Below are positions 1 through 12,659 of a DNA stretch of 64,000 nucleotides, one piece after another. A program made the position numbers and the translations under genes. The DNA is taken from NCBI RefSeq assembly GCF_947179515.1, contig NC_067473.1, forward strand, positions 105,619,282 through 105,683,281. Reading direction: 5' to 3'. The DNA is from Apodemus sylvaticus (lineage: Eukaryota; Chordata; Mammalia; Rodentia; Muridae). Under the pieces are notes generated by a model. That model worked only from the letters and a program-made list of their open reading frames with translations, did not search any database and had not been told where the DNA came from. Position 1 is the first letter of the stretch; each line of letters starts with the position of its first letter.

Positions 1-817
1 AATTGAATAATAAAAACTTGAAAACATGAAATCAAAGAAATCAAAGAAAAATGAAATAAAAAATATAAGATGGAAAGATATCCCATATTCATGGATTCAT
101 AGGATTAATATTGTGATAATGGTCATCTGAAAAAGTGCCAGAAATAAATTTTATTTAGTTGTGTTGGTGAACAAAGAGACTTCATAGAAACCTGTAAATA
201 TCTGTCTCTTGCCATTATTATTGGATGCTGTCCTCCAAGTGATACTAAAGACCTATTTCTGAAGAAAATTCTTAATATATGTTTTCAAACACAGAGACAT
301 TGAAGTAGTATATAACTAGAGTTCATGGTACTGGAATGTAGTATACATGGTATAAGAGTATAAGAGTATGCAAGTAATCATCAATCTTGCTACAAACCCT
401 GAGACATACAATGTTGACACAAACCTTGTGGGATTAAGGACTTTCAGCTTGGATTTAAATCACAATGCATGAAATAGATGCTATGCCTAACACTATTGAG
501 TTATCTAAAAATCTGTGACTAGATAACATCAAAGGGCTAGGGGAACAAAATAATATATTTCTGACAAGGAAACATATACAGATAATTCTTAATAACATAT
601 CCAAATATCAGCACCCCATTTAACCATCATTAGAGGAACTTTCACTTTCAGTAGTTGGAAGCTAACATGTCCAGACTCATGACTGGATAATATGAAGAAT
701 GAGGCAATTTGGAGTACTAAATGGAGTATAATGACACAAATGCATGTCTCTGGTGAATCATGCTTCAAATAAAAGCAAAGCAGAATTAGCTTGATTACCA
801 CCCATCCAATCAAGATA
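1..817. other. Unclassified AT-rich sequence
   Basis: I see no gene, tandem repeat or repeat family that I recognise here. Reading frames are short and lack protein-like character. Confidence 0.4.
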
Positions 818-842
818 CCCCCCCCCCCACACACACACACAC
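818..842. repeat. Poly-C followed by (CA)n microsatellite
   Basis: A run of eleven C (818-828) passes directly into about seven CA units. It is a short compound simple repeat. Confidence 0.9.
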
Positions 843-1293
843 CAGGGTTCAGGGAATGCTATGTAAGAGTAGGTAAATCTTAGGTATGTAAGATTAGGTA
901 AACTGTAAGAGCCAGGAGCACCAAAAGACACACAAGGAAACAAGTGCTTTCCAAACACAACAGGATGGATGCACATATTAACAGCAGCATGGTCTCATGG
1001 CAGTATGCACAGGTTCAAGCCAGGTGAGGTCACAGTGGATGTTGGATCCCATAGCAAATATAAAAGCAATCTGCAATTGATGCCTCTTTCCAGTGGGTGA
1101 AAATACCTTTTTTTCCCTTGGAGTCTTGCAGCCATATTCACCACACTGAAGAGTTTTAGGAGAATTAACAAACATAAAAAACAAACTTACTAGTACTTTT
1201 GTAGATTTTTTTTGTCATATTACTTTGTTTGGAAATTTCTGTCTTATTGAAATTTTGCTTCTATATTTTCAGTTATTTTAGAGGAAGGTTTTG
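843..1293. other. Unclassified intergenic sequence
   Basis: No gene or recognisable transposon. It lies between two simple repeats. Confidence 0.35.
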
Positions 1294-1300
1294 GGTGTGT

Positions 1301-1340
<40 letters not shown>
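1294..1340. repeat. (GT)n microsatellite
   Basis: About 23 GT units with a single GTAT interruption near 1303. Alternating purine-pyrimidine tracts of this kind are common in rodent DNA. Confidence 0.95.
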
Positions 1341-1341
<1 letters not shown>

Positions 1342-1609
1342 CAAATGAGTGTTTGTGTTCCATTTGCTTGTTTGTAGATAGAAAAATGTATTAAGTTGTG
1401 TGCATGCATATGAACGGAGAATGTGGCAGGAGTTAGGGAAGAGGAAACTGCAATTACAGTACATTTTATGAAAATAAATATTCAATAAAAATGGAAAAAA
1501 TAATAAAATAGTTACAACTAAATTGTTTTTTACTGGTTAATCTTTTTTTTTCTGGTTAAAATTTGGCTTACATAATTACTTCAGATCCCTTTACTGGAGA
1601 AATGGGTAA

Positions 1610-1765
1610 GTGAGAATGTTCTGATCTTGCAGAGCACCTTAGTTCAATACCCAGCAAACATGTTGGATGGATCTCAACTACCTGCAACTCTAGCTTCAGG
1701 AGATGCAATAATTTCTTTCAGGTGCATGCATATCTGTAATACAAATATAAATACTCCACACCTCA
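1610..1765 (+). repeat. Degenerate B2/B3-type SINE
   Basis: The order of weakly conserved blocks matches a B2/B3 SINE in sense: a 'ttcaataccc agcaaacatg' block (B-box region), then 'ctgcaactctagcttcagg', then a 'gtgcatgcatat' tail region. Divergence is high, so this is an old copy. No target-site duplication was found. Subfamily is not assignable by eye. Confidence 0.6.
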
Positions 1766-2290
1766 CAAACACAGTTTCTAAATTATTACAGGTCATATTA
1801 TTCATCTCACATACATTTAATTTTACATTCATCTCATTTCTGGTACAATATGCCATATGGATTAACACTTCCAATTCATTATAAATTTCTCCCGTACATA
1901 AAATGCCAATAGTCCCATATGTGAAAATTATCTCCAAATATTTTAAAATGAAAAAAGAAAGTAAAGAATAGTGAAAAACCCAAGAATCAATGATGGACCC
2001 ATACAGAATTTCTGAAAGATATAAATAATGAGGAGTGACATAGTATGAGAAATGTCGTCTGGTAACATAATATAATAAAAATAATATGAGTATTATTTTC
2101 TCTGTAACTATTATCATCATTATTAATGGCTATTTGGTATGCATGTTGAGGTCCAGCTGTGGTTCTTTGTTCTCTAGTTCTTTCCTCTCAGGGTATCCAG
2201 ATGCTGCTGTGTGAGGCCTGCAGGATCCCAGCCTGGCTGTTTAGATGAAGACCTTCTCATACTCTCTTCAGTGAAACATGCTCAGGAATT
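1766..2290. other. Unclassified sequence, partly AT-rich
   Basis: No gene. The stretch at about 2140-2280 is less AT-rich than its surroundings and abuts the L1 tail that follows, but I do not recognise it. Confidence 0.3.
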
Positions 2291-2636
2291 AAAAACGATG
2301 GATTCATGAAATTCTTAGGCAAGTGGGTAAGCCCAGTCACAAAAGAACACACATGGTATGCACTCACTGATAAGCAGATATTAGCACAGACGCTTGGAAT
2401 ACCCAACCAACAATTCACATATCAAATGATGCCCAAGAAGAAAGGAGAGGCCCCTGGTCCTGGAAAGGCTCAGTGCAGCCATGTAAGGGAGTACCAGGAC
2501 AGGGAAGTGGGAAGAGGTTGATTGGAGAACAGGGGGAGGGAAGAGGGCTTATGGGACTTTTAGTGAGGGGGAATCCAGGAAAGGGGAAATCATTTGAAAT
2601 GTAAATAAAAAAATATATTGAATAATAAAAAAAGAA
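2291..2636 (+). mobile_element. L1 3' fragment (end of ORF2 plus 3' UTR)
   Basis: The sequence starts in the last ORF2 codons ('ttcatgaaattcttaggcaa'). It continues through the GGTATGCACTCACT block, the purine-rich G tract and the 'catttgaaatgtaaataaa' tail, and ends in an A-rich stretch. It is a severely 5'-truncated L1 of about 340 bp. No ORF2 function remains. I could not see a convincing target-site duplication. Confidence 0.85.
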
Positions 2637-3157
2637 AAGTACTACAGAGAAATCAAGACTAATTATAAAATAAACTTTAAAAGTAAAAAAAAAAGTTTAA
2701 TCTTAGCTTTTGGTACCTCTTTTCTGGGTGAGGAACATTGTATGCATATTCTTGAGGGAGTCAACCAGGGCTATATATGGACCCTGGATAATGAGAAGGA
2801 ATTTTTAGGGTAAATGAAAATCATTCACTAGAGTTTAAAGCACTGTGAATGTCTCATTTCTATGGAGAGGCAATCTAGGAATTCCAGATACATGCTGTGT
2901 GGGTTGTTAATGGGAAATCAGGAAACTGAACTTGTAGGTCTGCCAAGAACTACTCAACCTTTCCCAGATTGTAAGTATGTAGTATGTAGGGGGACAGAAT
3001 TCACAGTCAAGGTCAGAGAAGGGAAAGTCTGCCTGGTAAAGGGATCCTTCTATAAACACCAAGCTCAGAGGAATTATTTGGTCATGGTAGAATGCAACCT
3101 TAAGTATCAGGGTTTCCCCACATGACTACATATAAGATTACAGGGGAAGAACTTACC
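2637..3157. other. Unclassified sequence
   Basis: No recognisable gene or repeat. The 87-codon frame inside (2862-3125) has no family features I can name. Confidence 0.35.
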
Positions 3158-3364
3158 AAAAATTGAGACTAGGGCCTGGAGAGCTGGCTCAGCGGTTAAG
3201 GGCACTGATTGATCTTCCATAGGTCCTGAGTTCAATTCCCAGCAACCATATGGTGGCTTACAACAATCTGTAATGGGATCTGATGCCCTCTTCTGTTGTG
3301 TCTGAAGACAGCAACAGTGTACTTGCATGAAATGAATAAATAAATCTTTATTAAATTGAGACTA
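3158..3364 (+). mobile_element. B2 SINE with target-site duplication
   Basis: The body (3172-3352) begins 'gggcctggagagctggctc' with a Pol III A-box-like segment. A B-box 'gagttcaattc' follows near 3230, and the 3' end is AT-rich with overlapping AATAAA motifs. It is flanked by a 12-bp direct repeat, aaattgagacta (3160-3171 and 3353-3364), the expected target-site duplication. B2 derives from a tRNA and is mobilised by L1 enzymes. Conservation is good, so it is relatively young. It is a SINE, not a tRNA gene. Confidence 0.95.
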
Positions 3365-3663
3365 TTAATGCAAAACCTTTCTTTCTTTTTGACTATTGCA
3401 TGTTACTATTTTTTATTTTATTTTTTTAAGAAATTTAAATTAATGCAGGTGTGAGGTATTTTGTAATATGCATATATACAGACAGACAGAAATTTATAAA
3501 GTTCCAAGTTATAATAAATTGTAATAAATATATCCTATCAATGCTCCTTTTAGAATTTCTTTTCCAGTTTGGGTTCTGCATACTTATTTAAAATTTAGGC
3601 ATCCTCTGCAAAGAGAGTTTCCCATGGAGATGAATTCTAATGTATTGAAGTGTGCTAAAAAGT

Positions 3664-3912
3664 CTAGATTGATGATGACCTCGGTTTACCCCTTGGGTTA
3701 GTAAGTGCTTGATGAATTGCTCTTGTTTGGTCTATATACGACTGCAATGCTGGCCGAAGCAACTTATGCAAAAGGTCAATGCTGTGTCTGAAATTATGTA
3801 CAAATTCTATAAAGATGTTCACTCCTTCTTTGAAAGTAAAGGAGCCTTTCTCTAAATCTTTACTATGTGTATATATAATAATTTTGCCTACACATAGATT
3901 TGGCCTAGACAT
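3664..3912 (-). pseudogene. Unidentified 82-codon reading frame, possibly an old retropseudogene or exon fragment
   Basis: I do not recognise this protein. The minus-strand frame runs from an ATG at 3912 to a stop at 3664. Its composition looks protein-like: mixed charged, aromatic and aliphatic residues, with helix-like segments such as FIEFVHNFRHSIDLLHKLL at about residues 35-53, and no low-complexity bias. It does not fall in any repeat I recognise. No splice sites, poly(A) tract or flanking duplication make a clear case for a gene or a processed pseudogene. It may be chance or a decayed coding fragment. No function is proposed. Confidence 0.2.
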
Positions 3913-5639
3913 AGATGTTCTCCCCTTGTTTTTTGCCTTCTAAAAAGCCTATCATTGGGAATGAGGAACTACAGCTAGTCTCCAACATAAAGCTCTTAAG
4001 TAATAAGGGTGATCCATTCCATGCTGAGATGAAGCCTAAATGTTAGTTATCTGCTCTATTTGCATTTGTATTTCAGAAACAACATCTGACCGTCATCTTT
4101 GTGATCCTATTTCAGGCTTACACTTTTGAATAAATATATGAATAAACAACAAAAAGTGTAAGAATATTTTTTCAACTTGTTGACTGTCTTAAGATGATTA
4201 AATGAACCACTTTCCAAATTGTATTACTCCCACTTCTCCTTTTACAGGATCCTAATAGAGGAAAATGTGGTAAAAACATAAGGATATAGGTGTTATGGCC
4301 TTATTATTTGCATTCAGTAAGTCATTTAGTTGGACACACTTAACAGACCCATTCAATACATAGATACAATCAATCCCACGTATCCCTAAACTTGTAAGTA
4401 TGTAGAGCATTTCAATAGCAACCACCAACACTAGAGTACTATTATTCCTTTGGGATAATTAAGCATATTCTAATGGATTCCATAATACCTAAGCTATCAT
4501 GAATTCATTTCAGCCAATATAGTAGAGACGTCCAGGAAACCACAATGATCTATCAGGAGCCACATGATTTTGTTTTTCAAAATCCATAGTAGTAACTGTT
4601 TCTCCATTTTGAAGTTTTAAGTTTTATATATGTGTTTGTTTCTGTAGTGTTCTGGTATATATGCACATTTTAATATGTATGAAACAAGTGCATGCATGTA
4701 CAAATATATATGTATACAGGTGTTGATGTCCCTAATGTTCTATTCTTATGTATTCAAGTTTTCTCAGACAAATCCATAAATCTGTGATATGCCTGGTTTA
4801 CTCTTACTAGCCAGTTTGCACTAAAGACAACATCTCTTCTCCTCTTTAGGCTGCAGTTTTCCACCTTATTTCATTAAAATCTATTTGTACATGCATATAT
4901 GTATATGTATTGGTTAGTGTCTTTATGTGTATATGTATGTGCACTTAAAGCAGGTGTGTGTGATAAAGTTTTGGCATGTATTATTCTACACAGAGTGGCT
5001 CTCTTACTCGGATTCAGCTGGCGAGTGATTAGTTATCACAAATTGTGCAAACCATTTTCATGTTTTTCTTTAATTCTTCTCTCTCAGAACATAACAGAAT
5101 AATAGATAACATAAAACCATAAATCAAATGAGTGAATCCCCAGTGGATGGATTGGCTCAGTCTACTCACTCAAGCAATCATTGTGACTGACACCAAGTAC
5201 AGGCGTGAGTGACAATTCGACTGTTGATATCTAATGCATTGGTCATGACATTTACCAGACAGACTTGGACTCTGCATTACACTCTGAGTTCATTTAAGGA
5301 AAAAGTCAGAGGGAGGAAACTGCAGGAAATCTGAGTGTAAATAACTGTAACTTCTCAAAATGATGAACAATAATCCCAAATATTTGTTAATATTTCATAC
5401 TTGTGAAGAGCTTATCACTCCATAATAAGTATGATATTACATTTGATATGTTCTAGGAAAATAAAATATCTGTGATGTTCATCTGTGTACATTTTAAATA
5501 AATTATATTATTACTTTATCTGAATAATGTAAATATATGAAAAGTACAAAATATGTGAAGGAACGTGTAGTGGTTGTGTTTGTGGAGTGTGTTTAACACT
5601 CCAGAGTTAGGTTATAGAGTCTCTCTGTTCACTCTCTCT
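3913..5639. other. Unclassified AT-rich sequence
   Basis: No gene or named repeat seen. Short TATG/TGTA-rich patches occur near 4625-4720 and 4890-4945. Confidence 0.35.
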
Positions 5640-5737
<98 letters not shown>

Positions 5738-5816
5738 CAGAGAGACAGAGACAGAGAGACAGAGACAGAGATAGAGACAGAGACAGAGACAGAGGCAGAG
5801 GCAGAGGCAGAGAGAG
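5640..5816. repeat. Compound microsatellite (CA)n-(GA)n-(ACAGAG)n
   Basis: About 25 CA units (5640-5690) pass into pure GA (to about 5719). A hexameric ACAGAG array follows and drifts to GGCAGA near the end. Repeat-only reading frames (Thr-His, Arg-Glu, Ser-Leu) on both strands come from this tract and are not genes. Confidence 0.97.
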
Positions 5817-7724
5817 AACAATGCATGATATTCTGGTTCTAGACTATAGATCTAAGGTTGAAAATTTAGAGTGTATTATTACAAAAGGAAGAATGAATAC
5901 AGGACCAAGAAAGCCATCTCACAATAGAGATAAGCACTGCAAAAGGCCAGTCAATAAAGCAGTTTATGTTGTGGTATAATAGTAAAATATAGTAGATAAT
6001 ACCTAGAAGTGCTTGGCAAAGCTTGACATTTTATACAGGAAAACTTCAAGTTAATCAGGCCAAAACTACCTTAATTTGGCAGTATAAGTGAAAGTGAGAA
6101 AATTTACTTAGGCTTTACTGGTCACTGTTACAGATTAATATAATTAGTAGAATATATTTATCAAATTCACCTACTTTAGAAAATGCAGTGATAATAGCTT
6201 AATAAAACTCTGTTCTTCAACTGTATTAGAATATATGCATAGGACTTGAATAGGGTGATGGGAAACAATCTAACAATTTTAAAAGTCTGTTTTCATCTAT
6301 ACTATTTTATACGAATATATGTTCATGTTATTATTAAGAACAATCACATCAGATTCTCTTGAGATAGGCACCATAGTATTTCTGAATCTCTATGCTCTGC
6401 TCATACACACTTCAGGGCGATCTTTGGTGGTTTAGAAGAGGATGCCAAAAATTCTCAGTCAGGAGAGCTCGGCCTTTTAATTCATCCTTCTTAAGTAAGG
6501 AACTACAGGAACTTAATTTGAGAACTCTGCCTTTGAAGACATGGTATGAGTTTATGAAAACATCAAGAATGTGCATCAAGTCTTAAAGATGCATGACCAT
6601 CAAGATTAAGAAGAAGATCTGAGTCAGTTACTGAAAGCTTTTCCAAGACGTTCTCTCTGCCTTGGAGGACCTCTCTCCACTCAATGATTTGCTCACTAAA
6701 CCAATAGCACTAAGATTTTCTTATATTTCAAAAATAGTCTTTGCTGTTCTCTGATCACATTTTAGATGTCCAGGTTAGTTCAAAAGTATTTTTAGACTCC
6801 TCTTTAAAGTGAAAATTTTTTAGTCACTATTGACTTTTGTAAATCTTGAAGACTGTTTTTCAGATAAAGTGTGAAATTTCCCCACCTCTTACTTGATGTC
6901 TTTCTCATTATTTGATGAGATTTATAGATGTTTTTGAGTACAACTATAGAGGTAAATGTTCTATATTTGTGTTTGTTTTTATCCATGTGTGAGATATACG
7001 TCTATATATTTATTTGTGAATGAGTATATGCATTTATTTACATATATATATAGAGGTCAGAGGAACTTTTCAGGCTGTCATTGTCTACTGGTCCTCAACA
7101 TATTCCCTGAAGTCAATTTTTTCACTGAAACTAGACCTCAATATTTTATATCTAAACTGTCAGTCTACAATTTCCTGACATTGTTCTATTGCTGTCCTTC
7201 TAGATCCCCAGAAGCATTGGAGTTACATATATTGGACCATTAAAAACTTTTCACTTATGTGTTGGTAAAGACTAACTCAGGTCTTCCCACTAGCACATAG
7301 GTAGTAGTCATATGTCCAGTTCTTGATATGATATTTTATCTCATTTCAACAGGTGTCAATGTGGGATTATGTAGTGTCAGCAGATGAATATAATTTATCA
7401 CTCTCAATAATGGCCTTCACCAACTGGCTGAGATAGATTTGAAAATAATATCCCTCTTTTTCATGTAGGTTATTATTGAAAGATCTCTGTAAAGCATTTG
7501 ACTTTACCTGAAAGATTGTCTTTGTTACTGTTTTAAGTTGAATTCCAAATTACCATTTTTTTTGTGTAGGGGTTCATTCATTTTTTGTATTTGGTGCTTT
7601 TAGAATGAATGATTTTACTGTTATTGTGGAAGATTCATTATTATTACTCAAATCTTTCTTTTTGAAGATTTAAATATATTATTTATTTATGTGTATGTGT
7701 TATGCTTTCAGAAATCTATGAATG
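5817..7724. other. Unclassified AT-rich sequence
   Basis: No supported gene. A patch around 7050-7310 contains phrases such as 'gaggtcagaggaac' and 'ctcaggtcttcccac' that resemble antisense SINE decay products, too weakly to call. Confidence 0.35.
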
Positions 7725-7875
7725 TACTCACATAAGCCATATGATCTTCTGGAGGTAAAGCTACAGGCACTTGTGAGCCACCTGATATTGGTCTTGGGAA
7801 TCAAATTTTTGTCCTCTGAAAGAATAACTAGCACTCTATACCTCTGCAAGATCTGTCTAACTCACTCAAATATTT
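7725..7875 (-). repeat. Degenerate B3/B2-type SINE
   Basis: On the plus strand it reads as a reverse-complement B3: a 'tctggaggtaaagctacaggc' block, 'tgtgagccacctgat', 'gggaatcaaa' and 'tcctctgaaag' in the expected order, ending near the equivalent of the 5' end. The copy is old and lacks a visible target-site duplication. Confidence 0.7.
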
Positions 7876-8074
7876 CTAATTCTGTAGTCTTTCTTCCTTA
7901 TATTTTAATTATTTTTAGATTGTTTCTATCGAGACTGGAAAAAGTAACACAAACAATTTGAAAAATAGAATTTAACTATAGACTCCTGAAAACCACAAAT
8001 ATAAATTATTTTAGTTTGTCGAAAAAAACTCCTACTTATATACAAAACTGGATCATCAAAATGCTCTTTAATAA

Positions 8075-8215
8075 AGGTGCTGGTTTTGATCCCTGTGACC
8101 CAACAGGTGCAAAGAGAGAACTGGTTCTGGACAGTTAGCTTCTTTCCTCCGTATGCACCATTGCATGTGAGCACAAACACTATCACATGAACATGCATGT
8201 GCACACATATATCAA
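8075..8215 (+). repeat. Degenerate B3/B4-type SINE
   Basis: Sense-strand SINE blocks appear in order: 'ttgatccctgtgacccaac', 'agagagaactggttctgg', 'tcctccgtatgcaccattgc', then an 'acatgcatgtgcacacata' tail. Strongly diverged. The choice between B3 and B4/RSINE is open. Confidence 0.65.
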
Positions 8216-10334
8216 ATATAAAATATGCATTGTTGACTATGAGTAGAAACAGAAAAATATAAGAACATACTAAACTTAAAACAATATTAAATTCCAAAAC
8301 ATATTACAAAGATAAGTAAGTGAGTGGTTTCTGTTATGCTTACCCAAGCTTATCATGGAACTCTAAAATAAATGATATACTGTAACTGTAAATTATATAG
8401 ATATTAACAGTAACTTCACACTATGTGTTATTGGATAATATTTCTTTTCCAGTTAAAATCAGGTGATAAAACTTGTCAAATTAGAATTAAGACAAGTGAT
8501 TATTTGGTAGATGATGTAAGAGTAAATATGAAGAATCATGACACTGATGAACACATGCATATTAACTGTATGAGGAGCTAATTATTTTCCTACTATTCAA
8601 TGTGATTAATTTGTTTTTTCCCCTGGAGTTCAAAAGATTATTGGTATTTCTTAAAGTGATTAATGAACACAGGGATGGTCTATCTCAGTAATAGTGATCA
8701 CCATTTTACAGTATTGAAACATCTGGGATATCCTTAATATTAAAACCATTTTTAGTTTTCCTAATCATGATACTTTAATTTTTCCCTTTGTAATTTCTAT
8801 TCTTCTTAGATACATTTGTAAATCTTCTCTTTTACTATCAACAACATCTTCCAGTCCTATCCAAGGACTATAACCATCAGTCATTAATCTTCTTTGCAAA
8901 TAATTAACTTCTTCCACATAAAGGTAATCATGAATATTTCTGCTCTGGAAGATGTCTACAATAGTTATCTAACATATAATTTTCATAATTTTAAGTTTAG
9001 CATATTTCCTTCAATAAATCTTTATCAGAGTGAAAAAAGCTACTTAAAAGTCTACTATGTAAAATGAAAAATAATGGTATTTATAATTTGTAGAATGCCT
9101 ATTATTTTCCTCTAATCTCTAATGGTTTCAAGTCATTTACCTTGGTTAAATCAAGTTACAAGAGTAACTATTTTCAAATCCCTGCAGACACCTTTGGTAT
9201 TAACAATGGATTTGTTCTTGAACCCATGGATGTCTCCAGTGTCCCATCCAGACAACAAAACGTTTGATGTTAAAATTTCTTTTGTAAAATATCAGTATTT
9301 ACAAATGCCTGTACACACCTACAATATTTTTCAGACTTTATTGTAGGACTCCATGTTACTTCCACAGAATTGGCCATACCTAATACAATATGAGTGGAAT
9401 GTAAATAGTTATTACATTACATTATGGTGGTAATGGCAAGAGAGAAAGTCACCACATATTTAGTACAGATAACTGTATTATCTATATTAACTTTATGGTC
9501 AATCTTCGCATTGACAGGTGTACAGATGGAAAAGAACAATGGAACACTTGTCATGGTAAATACTACTAATATTGTTATTCCTCTAGTATGTAGGGTGACA
9601 TTTTCATAAAATATAAATGATGTATCTTTTTGCGTGGATTATCCTCCACTAGTTCAAATTTAAAGGAGAGTTGCATTGGAATAGAGACAGCATAGGATAC
9701 TGATAGAAATCAGTTTTTCAGAAATTTGATGTATATATTTAATATCTGCACATTGGGGTCCACAGAAAAATTTAAAACATTACTAAAATTGACATTTCTA
9801 ATAAACTATTGTGGCAAAGATAAAAAACTCAACATTGATGAAACTGCTAGAATTCAGTGAGCTCCCTCTGATGAATCAATGCTGTACAATCATTTTCCTC
9901 TACATGCAAAATTTCTATCCTAGAGGCACGTTAATAAGACTCAAGCAACAAACATTTTTTACTAAAAGAGCTGAAACTTTACAAGATTAAAAATTCCCCA
10001 TCAAAAATTAATAGAAACATAACACAACTGTTGTGGGAAGAGTCTCTGACCAGCCAAACTCACTGAGTGTTAAGCAGAAAATTCAGTTTGTATCTTCACC
10101 TGTGTTGCGATGGACATGTTGATCAGGTTGATGAAGCAGACTTTGAGTCATCCCTACTCTTTTAAGGAAGCACTCATGTCTGCCCTGTTAGTATCTTGCC
10201 ACTGCTAGACCCAGGTGGATTTTGATATAGCAGTTATCTTGGTTTGTATGGAAGTAAGAGCACAGTCACAGCATTCAGGAGCAGGTCTGTCTTCTCACTA
10301 TGTTGAGTAAGACTGTGAATCTCTTCTGTTTGTG
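8216..10334. other. Unclassified AT-rich sequence
   Basis: No gene or repeat family recognised. Frames at 9122-9346 and 9424-9609 are short and unremarkable. Confidence 0.35.
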
Positions 10335-10520
10335 CTACTCCAAGATACATACCTCGGGGTAGCTGGCCTGTGCACATCCAGTTGATTCTGTGATCTCAAC
10401 ATCCTTTCTCGCTGTGGGTGGACTGTGATTACAAATATATGCCATTGCATGTGACTTTAATGCAGGTTCTGCAGAATAAACTCAGATCCTCAGGCTTGCA
10501 TAGCCTCCAAATCTGCCCCT
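10335..10520 (-). repeat. Old antisense SINE (B4/RSINE-like)
   Basis: The phrases 'gtgattacaaatatatgcc', 'tttaatgcaggttctgcag' and 'ctcagatcctcaggcttgca' occur in the order of an antisense B4/RSINE: B1-derived part then ID-derived part. Heavily mutated, boundaries approximate. Confidence 0.55.
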
Positions 10521-10584
10521 TGAGTACTCTCCTCTGATTATCAGAATACAAATTTCTTCCTCATAAAATGATATTTTTAACTGT

Positions 10585-10710
10585 GTGCATATGCATGTTG
10601 AGTATGACTTTGTTACCCATGGAATCCAGAAGAAGTTTCAGAGTCCTGAAACTATAGTTTCAGATGGTCATGTCCTGTCTGTTATCAGTACTAGGTACCC
10701 ATTATGTTCT
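10585..10710 (-). repeat. Very old antisense B3-like SINE remnant
   Basis: Weak matches to antisense B3 blocks: 'gaatccagaagaagtttcag', 'ctatagtttcagatggtcat', 'gtactaggtaccc'. Divergence makes this tentative. Confidence 0.35.
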
Positions 10711-11814
10711 TAAGCTATTTAAGCAGCCTCAGCTCTAAAATCTTAACCACAAACTTCCAAATCCATAAGATACAGAAATACTGAAGTTAACAATTTCCTA
10801 CAAAAATATTTAAAATTAACTTGACTAGAAAATACTTCAAAGACATCCATAGAAGGTAAACACAGCTGTTGTTCGCAAAACAAACAGGAGGGAAGTATAG
10901 CTATGTGCTTCAGATTTCTTTTATTCTGGCCCTCTCTCCTTTGAACATAAGGTAAATCAATATCAGTGTAGATAAAGCAAGCTTACTAGAGTTCCTTCCA
11001 TGTGTCCAGAGCAGAATTTGATTGGCATTATAGTTTCAAAATTTGCCAGGATGCTTTCTTAACCTAGAAGTTGGGGTAGAATAAGGATGAGGGCTTTACT
11101 TGAAATGATGAAGGTAAAAAACAATCTTTTTTCTAACTCTATTTTATGTCTTATTAGGCGCTTCCTAACCTTCCAACCCCGATAGCCATATCTCCTTTGG
11201 GACTGTCTATGATACTGACCACAGTTCAAATATATCAACCAAATAATCAATATTTGTGAAAGTGAAATATTAAACTAAGATAAATAGAAAAAATGTGATC
11301 AAAACTAATTATAATGTAGCACCTGAAAAATATGTTTAAGGTCTATAAAATGATAGAAAGATGTGGTAATATTATTCCACCCCCTTTACCAATTAATCTC
11401 CATTGAACAATGGTTTAATTTTGTTTTCTGTTTTGAAAACACTGTACCTTTGAGCTTTGGCACAAATGGGAATTTTGGAGGTGTGAGCCTATTGGTCATT
11501 ATTAAAGGACTCTTATAATGGTAATTAGCTTCAGTAACATAATTGTCAATAACTAGCTTATTTCATATTTCCATATGCAAGGTATCAAGCTACTCACATT
11601 TACATCCCAGAAGTAAGATATGTGTTGATTCAGGTGAGTAAACAGGTTCTTACGCTGTTTTAGCTGTTTCTGATTGAAATGGATTTTCTAATAATACCTA
11701 TAATCCCTGATCATGCTGAAACCTTTGGTAAGGTGAAAAATATGAAGTCCAGTGAATGATTGCATTCTCCTAAGCATCATTATTTTGTTTTTAATTACAT
11801 GTCTATTATTGTTT
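10711..11814. other. Unclassified AT-rich sequence
   Basis: No gene or named repeat seen. Confidence 0.35.
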
Positions 11815-11985
11815 GTGTGTGGGAATGCACATAGAGCTACACTTGCTCACAGGAACAAGAGGTATCAAATTCTCCAGGAGCTGGAGTTAAAGACTGTTGT
11901 CTGCTGTTTAGTGTGGGTACTGGGTCTCAACTCAATCAATTGTAAGAGCATCAATGTGTGTAGCTCTGAACAATCTTCACAGCTG
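11815..11985 (-). repeat. Degenerate B3 SINE
   Basis: Reverse-complement B3 blocks are clear: 'ctccaggagctggagttaaag', 'tgtgggtactgggtctcaac' and 'tgtaagagcatcaatg' in order. Old copy, no target-site duplication identified. Confidence 0.75.
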
Positions 11986-12659
11986 GATTTTTTTATGCTT
12001 ATTCAAACAGACTTGCAGGTATATTTAATCAAATAGCCTAGGTTTTAACTTTTATGAGCTCCATTAGGTCTCTGGGGATTATCTATTGAATGACCCTGTA
12101 CTTAAGCCTTGTTAAGCTTGTGTTTTTTTAAATATCAAATCTCACTATATTCCCATTCAATGACAGTACGATTCTTATTCTCATTCTTGTTTTTCATTTT
12201 AAGATGCAAGTTATATTGAAAGTATAGACTGGAAAGTTTGTTGGAGGCCTAGGTTTTACAAAACCCACTTTTATTAAGGGTTTTCAAATGCACCTATCTC
12301 TGTACTAGCCCACTATCCAATGGATTACAGGTAAGAGGGTAAATAGGACAAGGGCATGGGAACCTGTCAGACATAGTTCCTTGAAGCCCTTCCAATACCC
12401 TTTGTCAGAATATAAGCAGTCTAGGTCAGTAGTGTCAGGATACCAAATAGCAATCAGCAGTTGTGCCCCAATCTCTCAGAAACCACCAGGCTGCCACTAA
12501 ATCACCATAAGTCAGTGGGAATGACCAGGATCAGCAAAGGACACCAAGAAAAGTCTCCTGCTTTGGCTCTCTCAATGAAGTGAAGATCAGCCTTAAAGAT
12601 GTGAGACCAGTGCAGAATCACAAAGCTAGCTATGCAAGTATATCATCAATGTCCATTGA
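11986..12659. other. Unclassified sequence
   Basis: No gene seen. It lies between a B3 remnant and an L1 3' fragment. Confidence 0.35.

Noticed and set aside
3172..3250. tRNA-like A and B boxes
   Set aside because: Part of a B2 SINE with target-site duplication. It lacks a full tRNA cloverleaf.
5574..5826. Frames encoding Thr-His, Arg-Glu or Ser-Leu repeats
   Set aside because: Translation of a microsatellite.
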